DNA of 59,878 nucleotides from JAXLWB01 sp046328715. GTDB taxonomy: Bacteria; Chloroflexota; Anaerolineae; Caldilineales; Caldilineaceae. The notes beneath the pieces are model-generated. The model was given only the letters and a program-made list of their open reading frames with translations, was not told the origin of the DNA and made no database searches. Both the position numbers and the translations under genes were made by a program. The stretch lies in assembly GCA_046328715.1 (NCBI GenBank), contig JAXLWB010000062.1:1-59878 (forward strand). Reading direction: 5' to 3'. Below, piece by piece: positions 17,206 through 25,531 of the stretch. How positions within the stretch are numbered: the first letter of the stretch is position 1; each line of letters opens with the position of its first letter.

Positions 17206-17664
17206 TTACTTCCCCATTGCTGCGGCAACCAATCGGTCAGTGGAAATGGGGCGCTCCTCCTGATCGAGAAAAGCTCGGAAAATATCCGATTCAGTAATCA
17301 CACCAACCACATGGTTATAACCATCGACCACGGGCAATCCGCCAATTTTATGATTCAGCATCAACCTCGCTGCGCTTTGCAGTGGAGCATCGGGGGTTGT
17401 CGTCAGAACATGGCGAGCCATCACTTCACTTACCTTCAATTTTGCGAGCAGATAGTTCATCTCCCAAACGCTTAAGGATGTAGCAGGTGAAGGCGAGGCA
17501 TACAGCAAGTCCCGTTCCGAGACAATTCCAACCAAGCGCTTCTCTTCATCAACAACTGGTATGCGGCGAATGCGGTGTGTGCGCATCATTCGCAGTGCTT
17601 CCTGAACTCCCGTATCGGTATGAATTGTCACGGCCGGGGTTGACATGTATTCTTGGACGAGCAT
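17206..17664 (-). CDS. CBS-domain-pair protein
   Basis: Bateman module of 152 aa: VQEYMSTPAVTIHTD, RIRRIPVVDEEKRLVGI, VSEVMARHVLTTTPD and IGGLPVVDGYNHVVGVITESDIF. The ATG at 17664 has AGGAGG upstream and removes 21 unlikely N-terminal residues. First gene of the CBS-Usp-CBS-flavoprotein-Usp series; operator site F lies about 136 bases upstream. Ligand unknown, adenine nucleotides likely from the family. Confidence 0.9.
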   Translation of the reverse strand: MLVQEYMSTPAVTIHTDTGVQEALRMMRTHRIRRIPVVDEEKRLVGIVSERDLLYASPSPATSLSVWEMNYLLAKLKVSEVMARHVLTTTPDAPLQSAARLMLNHKIGGLPVVDGYNHVVGVITESDIFRAFLDQEERPISTDRLVAAAMGK

Positions 17665-17799
17665 AGGTCCTCCTGTACAAAGAAAAAATCTGGAGATCAG
17701 AAGCTGACGATTGGTTTCTCTTGTCAATGTTCTTATCTCTATCCCTACTCTATGCTCTCCCTTGCTAGTGGTGCATCTGCATTACGGTGAGTGTAGGCA

Positions 17800-17815
17800 C
17801 TGGTCAGATGGACAG
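17800..17815 (-). promoter_or_regulatory. 7-2-7 operator site F (CBS/Usp operon)
   Basis: On the minus strand CTGTCCA-TC-TGACCAG fits CYRNCCA-NN-TGACYRG. About 58 bases downstream (minus direction) is a weak -10 (TAGAGT, 17747-17752), similar to the distance at nifJ. Confidence 0.5.
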
Positions 17816-17819
17816 TCCC

Positions 17820-18491
17820 TTAATTCTGTCGTTCCACCTGATTGGTAACCAGATGATTGCGTAAGGCGATGCTGATCGCTTCCATCCGATTGGTTGCATG
17901 GAGCTTGGTCAGTAGATTGCTGACATGAAACTTTATCGTGGAGCGACTTACCACCATCTGTTTGGCAATATCGTTATTGTTCATACCCTCTGCCATCAGG
18001 GTTAGTACATCCCGTTCTCGGCTGGTCAAATTGGAACCAATCAGCGGTTCTGGTAATTGGGTGGCTTTGCGGATGAGTACTGCGGTTGCCTCTGGGGAGA
18101 GTGTAGGTTGCCCAATTCGGGCCGCACGGATGGCGTTCGCCAGTTCATCCGCATCGACATTCTTGAGAAGGTAGCCGATCGCACCGGCTTGGAGCACGCG
18201 CTGAATCAGGTCATCATCTTTAAAGCTTGATAACGCCAGCACTTGAATCTCGGGATAATGTTTGTGGATCTGGCGGGTAGCCTCAATTCCATCCATTACG
18301 GGCATCAGTAGATCCATCAACACGACATGTGGCTGATGGCGGGAGCAAAGCCGCACGGCTCGTGCCCCATCACCTGCCTCGGCCACCAATTGCAGATCGT
18401 TGTAGCTCTCTAGAAAAGCCGCCAATCCGCTGCGTACAACAGGTTGGTCATCGACAATCATGACTCGGATCATCGTTCCTTGTGTTGTCAT
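17820..18491 (-). CDS. NarL/DevR-type response regulator
   Basis: Response regulator of 223 aa. The receiver domain has VDDQ acidic residues, phospho-acceptor Asp60 (VVLMDLLMP), ALSSF and LLKN. The C-terminal LuxR helix-turn-helix contains LTSRERDVLTLMAEGM and SRSTIKFHVSNLLTKL. I chose the ATG at 18491 (AAGGAG 9 bases upstream); the longer frame starts without a binding site. It is encoded directly after its probable kinase. NarL-family proteins bind paired heptamers spaced by two bases, the form of the sites described here upstream of nifJ, CBS/Usp, the Usp at 41987 and the APH operon, so it is the leading candidate for their regulator. Confidence 0.93.
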   Translation of the reverse strand: MTTQGTMIRVMIVDDQPVVRSGLAAFLESYNDLQLVAEAGDGARAVRLCSRHQPHVVLMDLLMPVMDGIEATRQIHKHYPEIQVLALSSFKDDDLIQRVLQAGAIGYLLKNVDADELANAIRAARIGQPTLSPEATAVLIRKATQLPEPLIGSNLTSRERDVLTLMAEGMNNNDIAKQMVVSRSTIKFHVSNLLTKLHATNRMEAISIALRNHLVTNQVERQN

Positions 18492-18613
18492 GAAATCTGC
18501 TCCTTCGGGAACAATAAACGGGGCCAGCGTGCGTTGCCATGCCAGATGCTCGAGTCGTATCATTGGTTCAGCAATCCGCACGGCCCTCACAGCGTCTATT
18601 CCCACATATCCTT

Positions 18614-20209
18614 TTATTTACCCTCCTCGGTTTTGGAGTGCCAGCACACGCAGACGGTGGTTCCCTTTCCAGGTTGACTCTTGATCTCGAGCAGGGCGTG
18701 GATTTCCTGGGCTCGTTCGCTCATGATGTTGAGCCCCAGATGATTGCCCTTCACGGCTGCGGGGTCAAAGCCAACCCCATTGTCGGCGATCATCAGTTTG
18801 AGGTGATGATCTTCACAATGAAGTGACAGACTTGCCTCGGTCGCCTCTGCATGTTTGGCGATATTATTCAGAGACTCTTGCGCAATGCGGTAAAAGGCAA
18901 TGCGCACGTTGTCGGGTAGATCAAAAATTTCGTCGATCTGCAAACGCAGCGGAATGCGTGAGCGACCGATAAAGGCCGCACCCAACTGCACAATTAGTTC
19001 GGATAGCATGGTGGTAGAGAGCGTGTCTGGGCGCAATTCGAGCAGCAAGGTGCGCATTTCGGCTAGGGCGCCGCGCGTCAGTTCTCGTAATTCTTGCAGC
19101 CGACGGACACCTTCTTCGGGGCGGCGTGCCCACAGTCGCGGCAAGATGTCAGCAATGATGCTGGCAGAAAAGAGTGTTTGGGTCACAGAGTCATGTAGAT
19201 CGTGGGCGATCCGGCTTCGTTCGGCAGTCACAGCAGCCTCCTCCAATTCTGCGTGTAAACGCGCATTTTCAATTGCCAACGCTACTTGTTCACTCAAAAT
19301 CCAGGCTAATCCGATTTCCTCATCGTTAAATTCATGGGGTTGCGCATGAAACAACGACAAAACGCCGTAGACATCGTGGCGTACGATCACAGGTGTGATC
19401 AAGAGCGAACGCAACCCACTCGCCGCCGCTCGTTCCCGCTGTTGAGCAAAAATTGCATCACTGCGGTTGGGAGCAACAGCTAGATCGGGGACGGCAATGG
19501 CTTCACGTTCACTAAACAGGCGCTTAAAAACCGTGCGCTCACCAGGCAACGTCTCACGGTTTGTAAAAATAGCAGCTTCCTCAGGCAAATTACGAGTCAC
19601 CTGTGGAACTAATTGATTCTCGGGGACAATACGGCGATGAATGGCACAAGCCGCAACCCCCAGAACTCGACTCGCTTGCCGTAAGGTCGAGTCCAGAATC
19701 TCATCCAGAGGACGATTGGCATTGATCATCGCCAACACATTGAAGAGACCATCAGAGATTTGGCGACGCCGTTCGAGGTCATGAGTCCGTTCATTAACCC
19801 GTCGTTCAAGCGTTGCTTCCATCTGCTTGCGTACGGAGATGTCAACCACCGAAGCCAGCACCAACTGATGATCTTGGTGTTGTAGCACGCTGAGACCAAT
19901 TTCTACGGGAAAGACCTTCCCATTTTTGTGGAGCGCAGTGAGGTCAAGTCCCGATTGCACCGAGTGTAGCGCCGGTGCTTCGAGATAGCGGCTGCGATGG
20001 CGACGGTGTGCTGACCGTCGGAGGAGGGGCAACAAAATTTCGATCGGTTGGCCGATCAACTCTTCTTCTGTATAGCCAAACAGTTGTTCGAGCCTTTCAT
20101 TGCCAAACAAGATTGTGCCCGACTCATCGACGGCCACCACCCCAACTGGTGCCGAATGCAACAGTTCGGGTAAGGGGAGCAATGTCTGGTTTGGCTTTAA
20201 AGTATCCAT
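18614..20209 (-). CDS. PAS-GAF sensor histidine kinase (NarX/DevS type)
   Basis: Soluble sensor kinase of 531 aa without membrane segments. Order: PAS domain (about 15-125; GVVAVDESGTILFGN, FGYTEEELIGQP), short coiled coil, GAF domain (about 155-320), HisKA_3 dimerisation helix with phospho-acceptor His336 (RIAHDLHDSVTQTLF), and HATPase with ESLNNIAKHA, DNGVGFDP and HLGLNIMSERA. This HisKA_3 type pairs with NarL-family regulators such as the one encoded 122 bases downstream. PAS and GAF domains often hold heme, flavin or Fe-S groups in oxygen/redox kinases (DevS, NreB), but the cofactor cannot be told from sequence alone. ATG at 20209 preferred over the GTG four codons earlier. Confidence 0.92.
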   Translation of the reverse strand: MDTLKPNQTLLPLPELLHSAPVGVVAVDESGTILFGNERLEQLFGYTEEELIGQPIEILLPLLRRSAHRRHRSRYLEAPALHSVQSGLDLTALHKNGKVFPVEIGLSVLQHQDHQLVLASVVDISVRKQMEATLERRVNERTHDLERRRQISDGLFNVLAMINANRPLDEILDSTLRQASRVLGVAACAIHRRIVPENQLVPQVTRNLPEEAAIFTNRETLPGERTVFKRLFSEREAIAVPDLAVAPNRSDAIFAQQRERAAASGLRSLLITPVIVRHDVYGVLSLFHAQPHEFNDEEIGLAWILSEQVALAIENARLHAELEEAAVTAERSRIAHDLHDSVTQTLFSASIIADILPRLWARRPEEGVRRLQELRELTRGALAEMRTLLLELRPDTLSTTMLSELIVQLGAAFIGRSRIPLRLQIDEIFDLPDNVRIAFYRIAQESLNNIAKHAEATEASLSLHCEDHHLKLMIADNGVGFDPAAVKGNHLGLNIMSERAQEIHALLEIKSQPGKGTTVCVCWHSKTEEGK

Positions 20210-20476
20210 ACGTCCTACCACATACAGGGAAACAGGAAATACATACGAGCGGTCGCTGCCTTACTTGCAGCTAAGCAATGGTGCTGATCGGGTTCGTAAA
20301 GGGCTAAAATCCACTTGGCGAGCGAGCAACGCCCGCTCAAGCAGGCTGGGCATGTCGTACAAAAGGCACGTTACGCCAAGTTGAAAGGACCTTCTAAACA
20401 CTGTAACTGTCGAAATGAAAGTGATAAACCGACAACTGGGGAGCTTCATTACTTGTCTAATTAGGAGGGCGGTTCC

Positions 20477-20492
20477 TAGTCACTTGACTAGT
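20477..20492. promoter_or_regulatory. 7-2-7 operator site B, perfect palindrome
   Basis: CTAGTCA-CT-TGACTAG is an exact inverted repeat with 2-base spacing, and is one base off the consensus of the other sites. It lies between the divergent kinase and Usp genes. For the Usp direction its centre is only about 28 bases upstream of TTATAAAG, near where an activator would touch the -35 region; another half-site-like CTTTCCA-GG follows at 20496-20504. Confidence 0.5.
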
Positions 20493-20514
20493 GACTTTCC
20501 AGGAAGATGTTATA

Positions 20515-20546
20515 AAGTAGCCCTCTGCACGCAGAGGGCTACTTTC
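20515..20546 (+). other. strong stem-loop at the putative 5' end of the Usp transcript
   Basis: Perfect 15-base arms (20515-20529 with 20532-20546; the innermost pairs must open to form a loop). It overlaps the putative -10, so it would sit at the extreme 5' end of the mRNA as a stabilising or attenuating leader. It could also be a terminator for minor upstream transcription; only short T-runs follow. Confidence 0.5.
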
Positions 20547-20747
20547 ACCCTTTCACCTTTTCACCTTGCCATTACCTCCCGCCACCCTAGCCAGTAGGAC
20601 AGGAAACAAACTGCGCTAAGGGTGACCGATCTTCTATCCACTCTGTGGACGCGCTGTGTGGAAAGCCTTGTTATAGTGTAAAAACAAGTCACAAGCTCTG
20701 TCGCTTATCACTTGCAAGCCGCATCTTTTGTGCAAAGGGGCACAACT

Positions 20748-21260
20748 ATGAAAACACGAATTCTGATTCCCACCGACGGATCGCATTTTAGCGAGCAAAT
20801 CATTGCGCACATCCAACGCTTCTTCCCAACTGAAGGCACTGAATTGATTCTATTCCGTGTAGGCGAGCCAATTTACAGCTCCATCGCAGCTCAGGCTGAA
20901 TTAGCCCGCGAAGCGATGACCTTTGGCGATACCATGCGCCATATCGGTGAACGCGAGATTGAAGCTGCTTATCACCCAATTTATGCTACCCAGATAGAAG
21001 TGAATCAACGCGCTGAATTGGAGACGACGTTGCAGCCGTTGGCCAATGGTTTACGCGAGGCTGGCTTTACGGTCTCGACCCTGGTGGAATTCGGTGATCC
21101 AGCACGCATGATCATCCACGCCATCGAGCGTGACAAGATCGATGTGTTGGCTATGACCACCCATGGGCGCACTGGCCTGGGCCGTGCGATCTTTGGCAGT
21201 GTGGCGGAATCCGTGATGCGGCAAGTGCGTATTCCAATCTTGCTTTTCCGTCCTGAGTAG
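20748..21260 (+). CDS. single-domain universal stress protein
   Basis: UspA fold of 170 aa with N-terminal RILIPTDGSHFSEQ and the ATP-binding signature MTTHGRTGLGRAIFGSVAESVMR. The ATG at 20748 has AAAGGGG upstream; an earlier in-frame ATG has none. It lies upstream of hoxE, 320 bases away, and is probably a separate transcript because site E and a long leader separate them. Confidence 0.92.
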   Translation: MKTRILIPTDGSHFSEQIIAHIQRFFPTEGTELILFRVGEPIYSSIAAQAELAREAMTFGDTMRHIGEREIEAAYHPIYATQIEVNQRAELETTLQPLANGLREAGFTVSTLVEFGDPARMIIHAIERDKIDVLAMTTHGRTGLGRAIFGSVAESVMRQVRIPILLFRPE

Positions 21261-21285
21261 ATGCTTTCCAGGTAACTACGAAGCC

Positions 21286-21301
21286 ATGCCAACCTGACTG
21301 G
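21286..21301 (+). promoter_or_regulatory. weak 7-2-7 operator site E (hox operon)
   Basis: ATGCCAA-CC-TGACTGG has a full right half (TGACYRG) and two mismatches in the left. A weaker copy (CTTTCCA-GG-TAACTAC, 21264-21279) lies 22 bases upstream, two helical turns. Both lie about 290-310 bases before hoxE; no good -10 was found at the expected distance, so confidence is low. Confidence 0.3.
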
Positions 21302-21580
21302 CACTTCACGGTCAACATGTATCGGAAACTCAATTTTCCCTGAACGCTTACACGAGAACGTGCCTGTCAGTTTCAACGTAGCCTTGGTCGTTACCTTGCT
21401 GGCAGGATGGCATGATGACAAAATGAGAGTCTAAAGCAGAGACTAGCGTCTGCAATGAAGCGACACCATCTGCACTGTAAGAACGTGTCGCTTCGTGTGG
21501 CGCATATGTATAGAGTCAGCTTACCCATTCCCCTTCATTTCGCCCTCTCCTCCTGTCATGTTCAAACGCAGGAGTTTTCT
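21302..21580 (+). other. hox leader region
   Basis: No gene is apparent. The hoxE frame stays open upstream to 21455 but without a ribosome binding site. A TATAGA at 21509-21514 is a possible promoter -10 for hoxE. Confidence 0.4.
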
Positions 21581-22096
21581 GTGACAACCACGACTCGACA
21601 AAAAACGATTTCATCGTCTAACGAGGTGGATAGTCGCTACAAGTTAATCGACCGTACACTCAAGCGCTTTCAATATGAGCCTGATGCACTGATTGAAGTT
21701 TTGCACACGGCGCAAGAAGCCTTTGGTTTTCTCTCACTAGACCTCCTACGCTATGTCGCTCGTCAGCTCAAATTACCGCTCAGTTGGGTGTATGGAGTAG
21801 CGACCTTCTACCATTTCTTTTCACTCAACCCTCAAGGTTCGCATAGCTGCACACTTTGTTTGGGGACTGCCTGTTATGTCAAGCGTTCGGCAGAGATTCT
21901 AGCCGCCTTGCAACAGGAATTTCATGTGGAAGCGGGCACAACGACTGCTGATAAACAACTCAGCCTCAACATTGCCCGCTGTCTGGGCAGTTGTGGACTC
22001 GCCCCGGTCATTGTCGTGGACGGCAACGTCCTGGCCCGCCAAACGCCCGAGAGTGCAGTCGAGCAGGTGCATCGATTGGTTGATAGGGAAAAGTGA
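21581..22096 (+). CDS. hoxE: bidirectional [NiFe] hydrogenase diaphorase subunit HoxE
   Basis: Thioredoxin-like [2Fe-2S] subunit (171 aa), homologous to NuoE, of the group 3d NAD(P)-linked hydrogenase. The helical N-terminal part (LHTAQEAFGFLSLDLLRYVA) is followed by the cluster ligands CLGTAC and CLGSC at the usual places. I chose the GTG at 21581 because AGGAG lies 6 bases upstream; an upstream ATG at 21455 would add 42 residues without homology. The stop codon lies at the edge of the following repeat element. Confidence 0.93.
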   Translation: MTTTTRQKTISSSNEVDSRYKLIDRTLKRFQYEPDALIEVLHTAQEAFGFLSLDLLRYVARQLKLPLSWVYGVATFYHFFSLNPQGSHSCTLCLGTACYVKRSAEILAALQQEFHVEAGTTTADKQLSLNIARCLGSCGLAPVIVVDGNVLARQTPESAVEQVHRLVDREK

Positions 22097-22200
22097 AACG
22101 TGATCCGTGATTCGTGATTTGTAATATATCTCTCTTCTAAAAAAGCCAAGAGCAGATTAAGCGATTGTCAGCCATTCACGCATCACGCATCATTCTTCCT
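22092..22200. repeat. heptad-word hairpin element (GTGATCC type), hoxE-hoxF gap
   Basis: The left arm (22092-22125) reads as 7-base words GTGAAAC GTGATCC GTGATTC. The right arm (22172-22200) carries the inverse (CATCACG). The about 45-base centre resembles that of the element at 25395-25502, so the whole about 110-base unit is repeated, not just its arms. Confidence 0.75.
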
Positions 22201-22234
22201 CATTACGTAGCTTAGCTACAAAGTTAGCAAAACT

Positions 22235-23884
22235 ATGAATAGCACAGAACTGGAAACCATTGCTCAACGTGAGCAAGAAAAACAGAGTAGTTATCGCTGC
22301 CGCTTCTTTTGTTGCGCCAGTACCCCTTGTCTCTCGTCAGGTGGCGCGGCAGTGAAAGAGGCACTTTCTGCTGCTATCTCCGAACAGCACCGGGAAGAGC
22401 AGGCGCAGGTTGTCGCTACCGGCTGTATGGGACCGTGCAGTCACGGACCAGTCGTTACTGTCCGTGAAGCTGACCAACCTGACGTGGTCTATGAAGCCGT
22501 AAACCCACAAATCGCCAGGTCGATTGTTGAACATCATCTCAACGCCGACTCACCCGCGCCCAATGACCATGTCATGCCTGCCGACCTGCCATTTTTCACT
22601 CGTCAGAAGAAGGTTGTCCTGGCCAGCAGTGGCATCATCGACCCGGAGAAGTTGGAGGATGCCATCGCTGCCGGAGGCTACAGCGCCCTCTCCCACGCCC
22701 TCCACTCGCAGACGCCCGAAGAGGTCTGCAATGTGATTGTCAAAAGTGGTCTGCGCGGGCGTGGTGGGGCTGGCTTCCCGGCTGGCCTCAAGTGGAACAT
22801 GGTGCGCAAAGCGGTCGCCGACAAGAAATATATTGTCGCCAATGGCGATGAAGGCGATCCTGGTGCTTACATGGATCGCACGTTAATGGAATCAGACCCC
22901 CATCGTGTGCTTGAAGGTATGGCAATTGCTGGCTATGCCGTCGGTGCAGATCAGGGTTATCTCTACGTACGTGGTGAATATCCCGTGGCTGCCCAACGGC
23001 TGGAAAAAGCGATTCGTGCTGCGGAACGACGAGGTCTGTTAGGTACTCGTATTCTCGACAGCAATTTTAACTTCCGTATCGATGTGCGTATCGGCGCTGG
23101 GGCCTTTGTCTGCGGCGAAGAGACAGCGTTGATGGCCTCGATCATGGGCAAACGCGGCCAACCTTCACCTCGCCCGCCCTATCCTGCCGAAAGTGGTCTA
23201 TGGGGCAAACCGACCTTGATCAACAACGTGGAGACCTTTGGCAATATTGCGCCGATCATCTTGAATGGGGCAGACTGGTTTGCCAGCATCGGCACCGAGA
23301 AGAGCAAGGGCACCAAGATCTTTGCGCTGGCTGGCAAAGTCAAGAACACCGGCCTGATTGAAGTGCCGATGGGCATTACGCTGAAAGAAATTGTCTATGA
23401 CATTGGCGGCGGCATTCCTGATGACCTAGCCTTCAAGGCCGCCCAGACCGGCGGTCCCAGCGGCGGTTGTATCCCAGCCGCCCATCTCGATACACCAATC
23501 GACTATGAAAGCCTCAAGAGCCTGGGTTCGATCATGGGTTCGGGCGGCTTGATTGTGATGGATGAGCGGAGCTGCATGGTCGATGTCGCCAAGTACTTCA
23601 TGGACTTTTGTATGGACGAAAGTTGCGGCAAGTGTGTGCCCTGTCGTGTTGGCACGGCGCAGATGTACCGCCTGCTCGACCGCATCACCCACGGGCGAGG
23701 AACCGAACAGGATCTGGCGCTGCTAGAGGAGCTTTGCACCATGGTGCGTGACACTAGCCTTTGCGGTCTGGGTCAGAATGCGCCCAATCCCGTCGTCAGC
23801 ACGCTGCGCTACTTCCGCGATGAATATCTGACGCACATTCGAGAACATCGCTGTCCAGCCGGTGTCTGCGAAGTGGAGGAGTGA
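22235..23884 (+). CDS. hoxF: hydrogenase diaphorase subunit HoxF (FMN, NADH site)
   Basis: The NAD(H)-oxidising/reducing flavoprotein of the Hox complex (549 aa). An N-terminal thioredoxin-like [2Fe-2S] domain (CRFFCCASTPC and CMGPC) precedes the NuoF-like core: GRGGAGFPAGLKW for FMN/NADH, NGDEGDPGAYMDR, and the [4Fe-4S] ligands ESCGKCVPCRVG and CGLGQNAP. No additional C-terminal ferredoxin domains are present. Follows hoxE after a repeat element. Confidence 0.95.
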   Translation: MNSTELETIAQREQEKQSSYRCRFFCCASTPCLSSGGAAVKEALSAAISEQHREEQAQVVATGCMGPCSHGPVVTVREADQPDVVYEAVNPQIARSIVEHHLNADSPAPNDHVMPADLPFFTRQKKVVLASSGIIDPEKLEDAIAAGGYSALSHALHSQTPEEVCNVIVKSGLRGRGGAGFPAGLKWNMVRKAVADKKYIVANGDEGDPGAYMDRTLMESDPHRVLEGMAIAGYAVGADQGYLYVRGEYPVAAQRLEKAIRAAERRGLLGTRILDSNFNFRIDVRIGAGAFVCGEETALMASIMGKRGQPSPRPPYPAESGLWGKPTLINNVETFGNIAPIILNGADWFASIGTEKSKGTKIFALAGKVKNTGLIEVPMGITLKEIVYDIGGGIPDDLAFKAAQTGGPSGGCIPAAHLDTPIDYESLKSLGSIMGSGGLIVMDERSCMVDVAKYFMDFCMDESCGKCVPCRVGTAQMYRLLDRITHGRGTEQDLALLEELCTMVRDTSLCGLGQNAPNPVVSTLRYFRDEYLTHIREHRCPAGVCEVEE

Positions 23885-23904
23885 TGCGAGTAGCGAATGC
23901 CGAA

Positions 23905-23961
23905 TCAGAGCCCCACGCGTCAGCACGGGGTCACTTCAGAACCCCACGCGTTAGCACGGGG
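23905..23961 (+). repeat. two tandem REP-like hairpins
   Basis: Units at 23905-23930 and 23936-23961 share TCAGARCCCCACGCGTYAGC followed by ACGGGG, with 31-base spacing. Each can pair CCCC with GGGG. A related copy is at 57659-57686. They fill the hoxF-hoxU gap together with heptad words (CCAATCCGCAATCCGCAAT) at 23962-23980. Confidence 0.65.
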
Positions 23962-24004
23962 CCAATCCGCAATCCGCAATCTGTCAACTAACGGAGCAAT
24001 CCTT

Positions 24005-24724
24005 ATGTCAGTTGTAACCTTGACAATCAATGGCGAGATGGTGAGTGCCCAGTCGGGGCAGAGCTTGCTGGCCGTATTGCGCGAGCATAAGATTCCCATC
24101 CCCACCCTCTGTCACCTGGATGGGTTGAGTGAGCGCGGCGGCTGTCGGCTCTGTCTGGTCGAGATCGAAGGCAACCCAAAATTACAGGCTGCCTGTGTCA
24201 CGCCAGTGCAAGAGGGGATGGTCGTCCATACCGAAAGCGAAAAGTTGCAGAATTATCGCAGCCTCACCCTCGAAATGCTCTTCGCCGAGCGCAACCATGT
24301 CTGTTCGGTCTGTGTTATGAACGGTCATTGTGAATTGCAGCAGTTGGCTGTCAAACAGGGCATGGACCATGTCCGCCTCGATTATATGCATCCTGACCTG
24401 AGCATGGACGCCAGCCATGAACGTTTCGTGATCGATCACAACCGCTGCGTGCTTTGTACCCGCTGTGTGCGCGTCTGCGACGAAGTCGAAGGTGCCCACA
24501 CCTGGGATCTGATGGGGCGTGGCGTCAACAGCTTCGTCATTACCGATCTGCACCAACCCTGGGGCGACGCTGAAAGCTGTACTAGTTGTGGCAAATGTGT
24601 GCAGGTCTGCCCGACTGGCGCACTCTTTGCCAAAGGCTCGACCGTGGCCGAGATGGAAAAACGCAGCGACTTTTTACAATGGATCGTCGGCGGCCGCGAA
24701 AAGAGGCGCTGGAATTGGGAATAA
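24005..24724 (+). CDS. hoxU: hydrogenase diaphorase subunit HoxU
   Basis: Fe-S subunit (239 aa) that carries electrons between HoxF and the hydrogenase module, homologous to the N-terminal part of NuoG. The [2Fe-2S] ferredoxin ligands are CHLDGLSERGGCRLC with a later Cys in AACV. A His-Cys3 [4Fe-4S] site is HVCSVCVMNGHC, and two [4Fe-4S] motifs are CVLCTRCVRVCDE and CTSCGKCVQVCP. The ATG at 24005 has GGAG upstream; a longer frame from 23897 runs through repeats. Confidence 0.95.
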   Translation: MSVVTLTINGEMVSAQSGQSLLAVLREHKIPIPTLCHLDGLSERGGCRLCLVEIEGNPKLQAACVTPVQEGMVVHTESEKLQNYRSLTLEMLFAERNHVCSVCVMNGHCELQQLAVKQGMDHVRLDYMHPDLSMDASHERFVIDHNRCVLCTRCVRVCDEVEGAHTWDLMGRGVNSFVITDLHQPWGDAESCTSCGKCVQVCPTGALFAKGSTVAEMEKRSDFLQWIVGGREKRRWNWE

Positions 24725-24725
24725 A

Positions 24726-24832
24726 AGTGAAACGTGATCCGTGAAACGTGATGCGTGACTGCGGATTATCACTTTTCCGCAAGAGAAGAAGCAGGATAGT
24801 TGAAAATTTACGGATCACGTTTCACGCATCAT
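24726..24832. repeat. heptad-word hairpin element (GTGATCC type), hoxU-hoxY gap
   Basis: The left arm (24726-24760) has words GTGAAAC GTGATCC GTGAAAC GTGATGC. The right arm (24808-24832) has CGGATCACGTTTCACGCATC. It occupies nearly the whole gap, leaving the hoxY binding site (AAGGA) just outside. Confidence 0.75.
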
Positions 24833-24845
24833 TGAAGGATACCCT

Positions 24846-25394
24846 ATGAGTGATTCTACCAAAATCCGCCTCGCCACCGCCTGGCTCGGCGGCTGTTCCG
24901 GTTGTCATATGAGCTTTTTAGATTTGCACGATAAACTGCTGGCCATTGCCGAGAAAGCTGAACTGGTCTATAGCCCGCTGGCCGACGTGAAGGAGTTTCC
25001 CGCTGGTGTCGATGTTACCCTGGTCGAAGGTGCAGTTGCCAATACCGATCATCTTGAACTGGCCAAGCAGATTCGTGAGCGTAGCAAAATCGTGGTCAGC
25101 TTTGGCGACTGCGCCGTGACCGGCAACGTCACCAGCCTGCGTAACCGCCTTGGCGTTGAGGATCTGCTCACCGCAGTCTATCACGAAGGACCGGGCGTAT
25201 CACCACCCACTGCGGAAAGCGCCGAGATCGTGCCGACCTTGCTCAAAAAAGTGCTTCCTCTCCACCAGGTCATCACTGTCGATGCCTTTCTTCCCGGCTG
25301 CCCCCCCGAACCAGACCGTATCTGGACTGCCGTTAGTGCTTTACTCGAAGGCAAAAAGGTGGAATTACCGGAGGAAATGAGGAAGTTTGGATGA
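24846..25394 (+). CDS. hoxY: [NiFe] hydrogenase small subunit HoxY
   Basis: Small hydrogenase subunit (182 aa) holding the proximal [4Fe-4S] cluster. Ligands are visible in GGCSGCHMSFLD, FGDCAVTGNV and LPGCPPEPDRIW. It is short, without the twin-arginine signal or extra clusters of membrane hydrogenases, as expected for cytoplasmic group 3d enzymes. Partner of HoxH. Confidence 0.96.
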   Translation: MSDSTKIRLATAWLGGCSGCHMSFLDLHDKLLAIAEKAELVYSPLADVKEFPAGVDVTLVEGAVANTDHLELAKQIRERSKIVVSFGDCAVTGNVTSLRNRLGVEDLLTAVYHEGPGVSPPTAESAEIVPTLLKKVLPLHQVITVDAFLPGCPPEPDRIWTAVSALLEGKKVELPEEMRKFG

Positions 25395-25502
25395 TCCTGA
25401 TTCGTGACTCGTGATCCGTGAACTGCCGATTCTCTCGTTTTGTAAATCGACAAGCGAAGGATAAAGATTGTCTGCAATTCACGGATCACGGATCACGCCT
25501 CA
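25395..25502. repeat. heptad-word hairpin element (GTGATCC type), hoxY-hoxH gap
   Basis: The left arm (25395-25422) has TTCGTGACTCGTGATCCGTG. The right arm (25476-25502) has ACGGATCACGGATCACG. The centre is similar to the hoxE-hoxF copy (shared TCTCTC, CAAG and GATTGTC blocks in order), so the two are copies of one unit. Confidence 0.75.
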
Positions 25503-25531
25503 CTGTTACCCGATTATTTAAGGACCTTACT

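Larger units (their letters stand above)
20210..20747. other. divergent control region between kinase and Usp genes
   Basis: 538 bases without a credible gene. They hold operator site B, a putative plus-strand -10 (TTATAAAG, 20511-20518) and a strong stem-loop (20515-20546). The part next to the kinase gene shows nothing else I can name. Confidence 0.6.
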
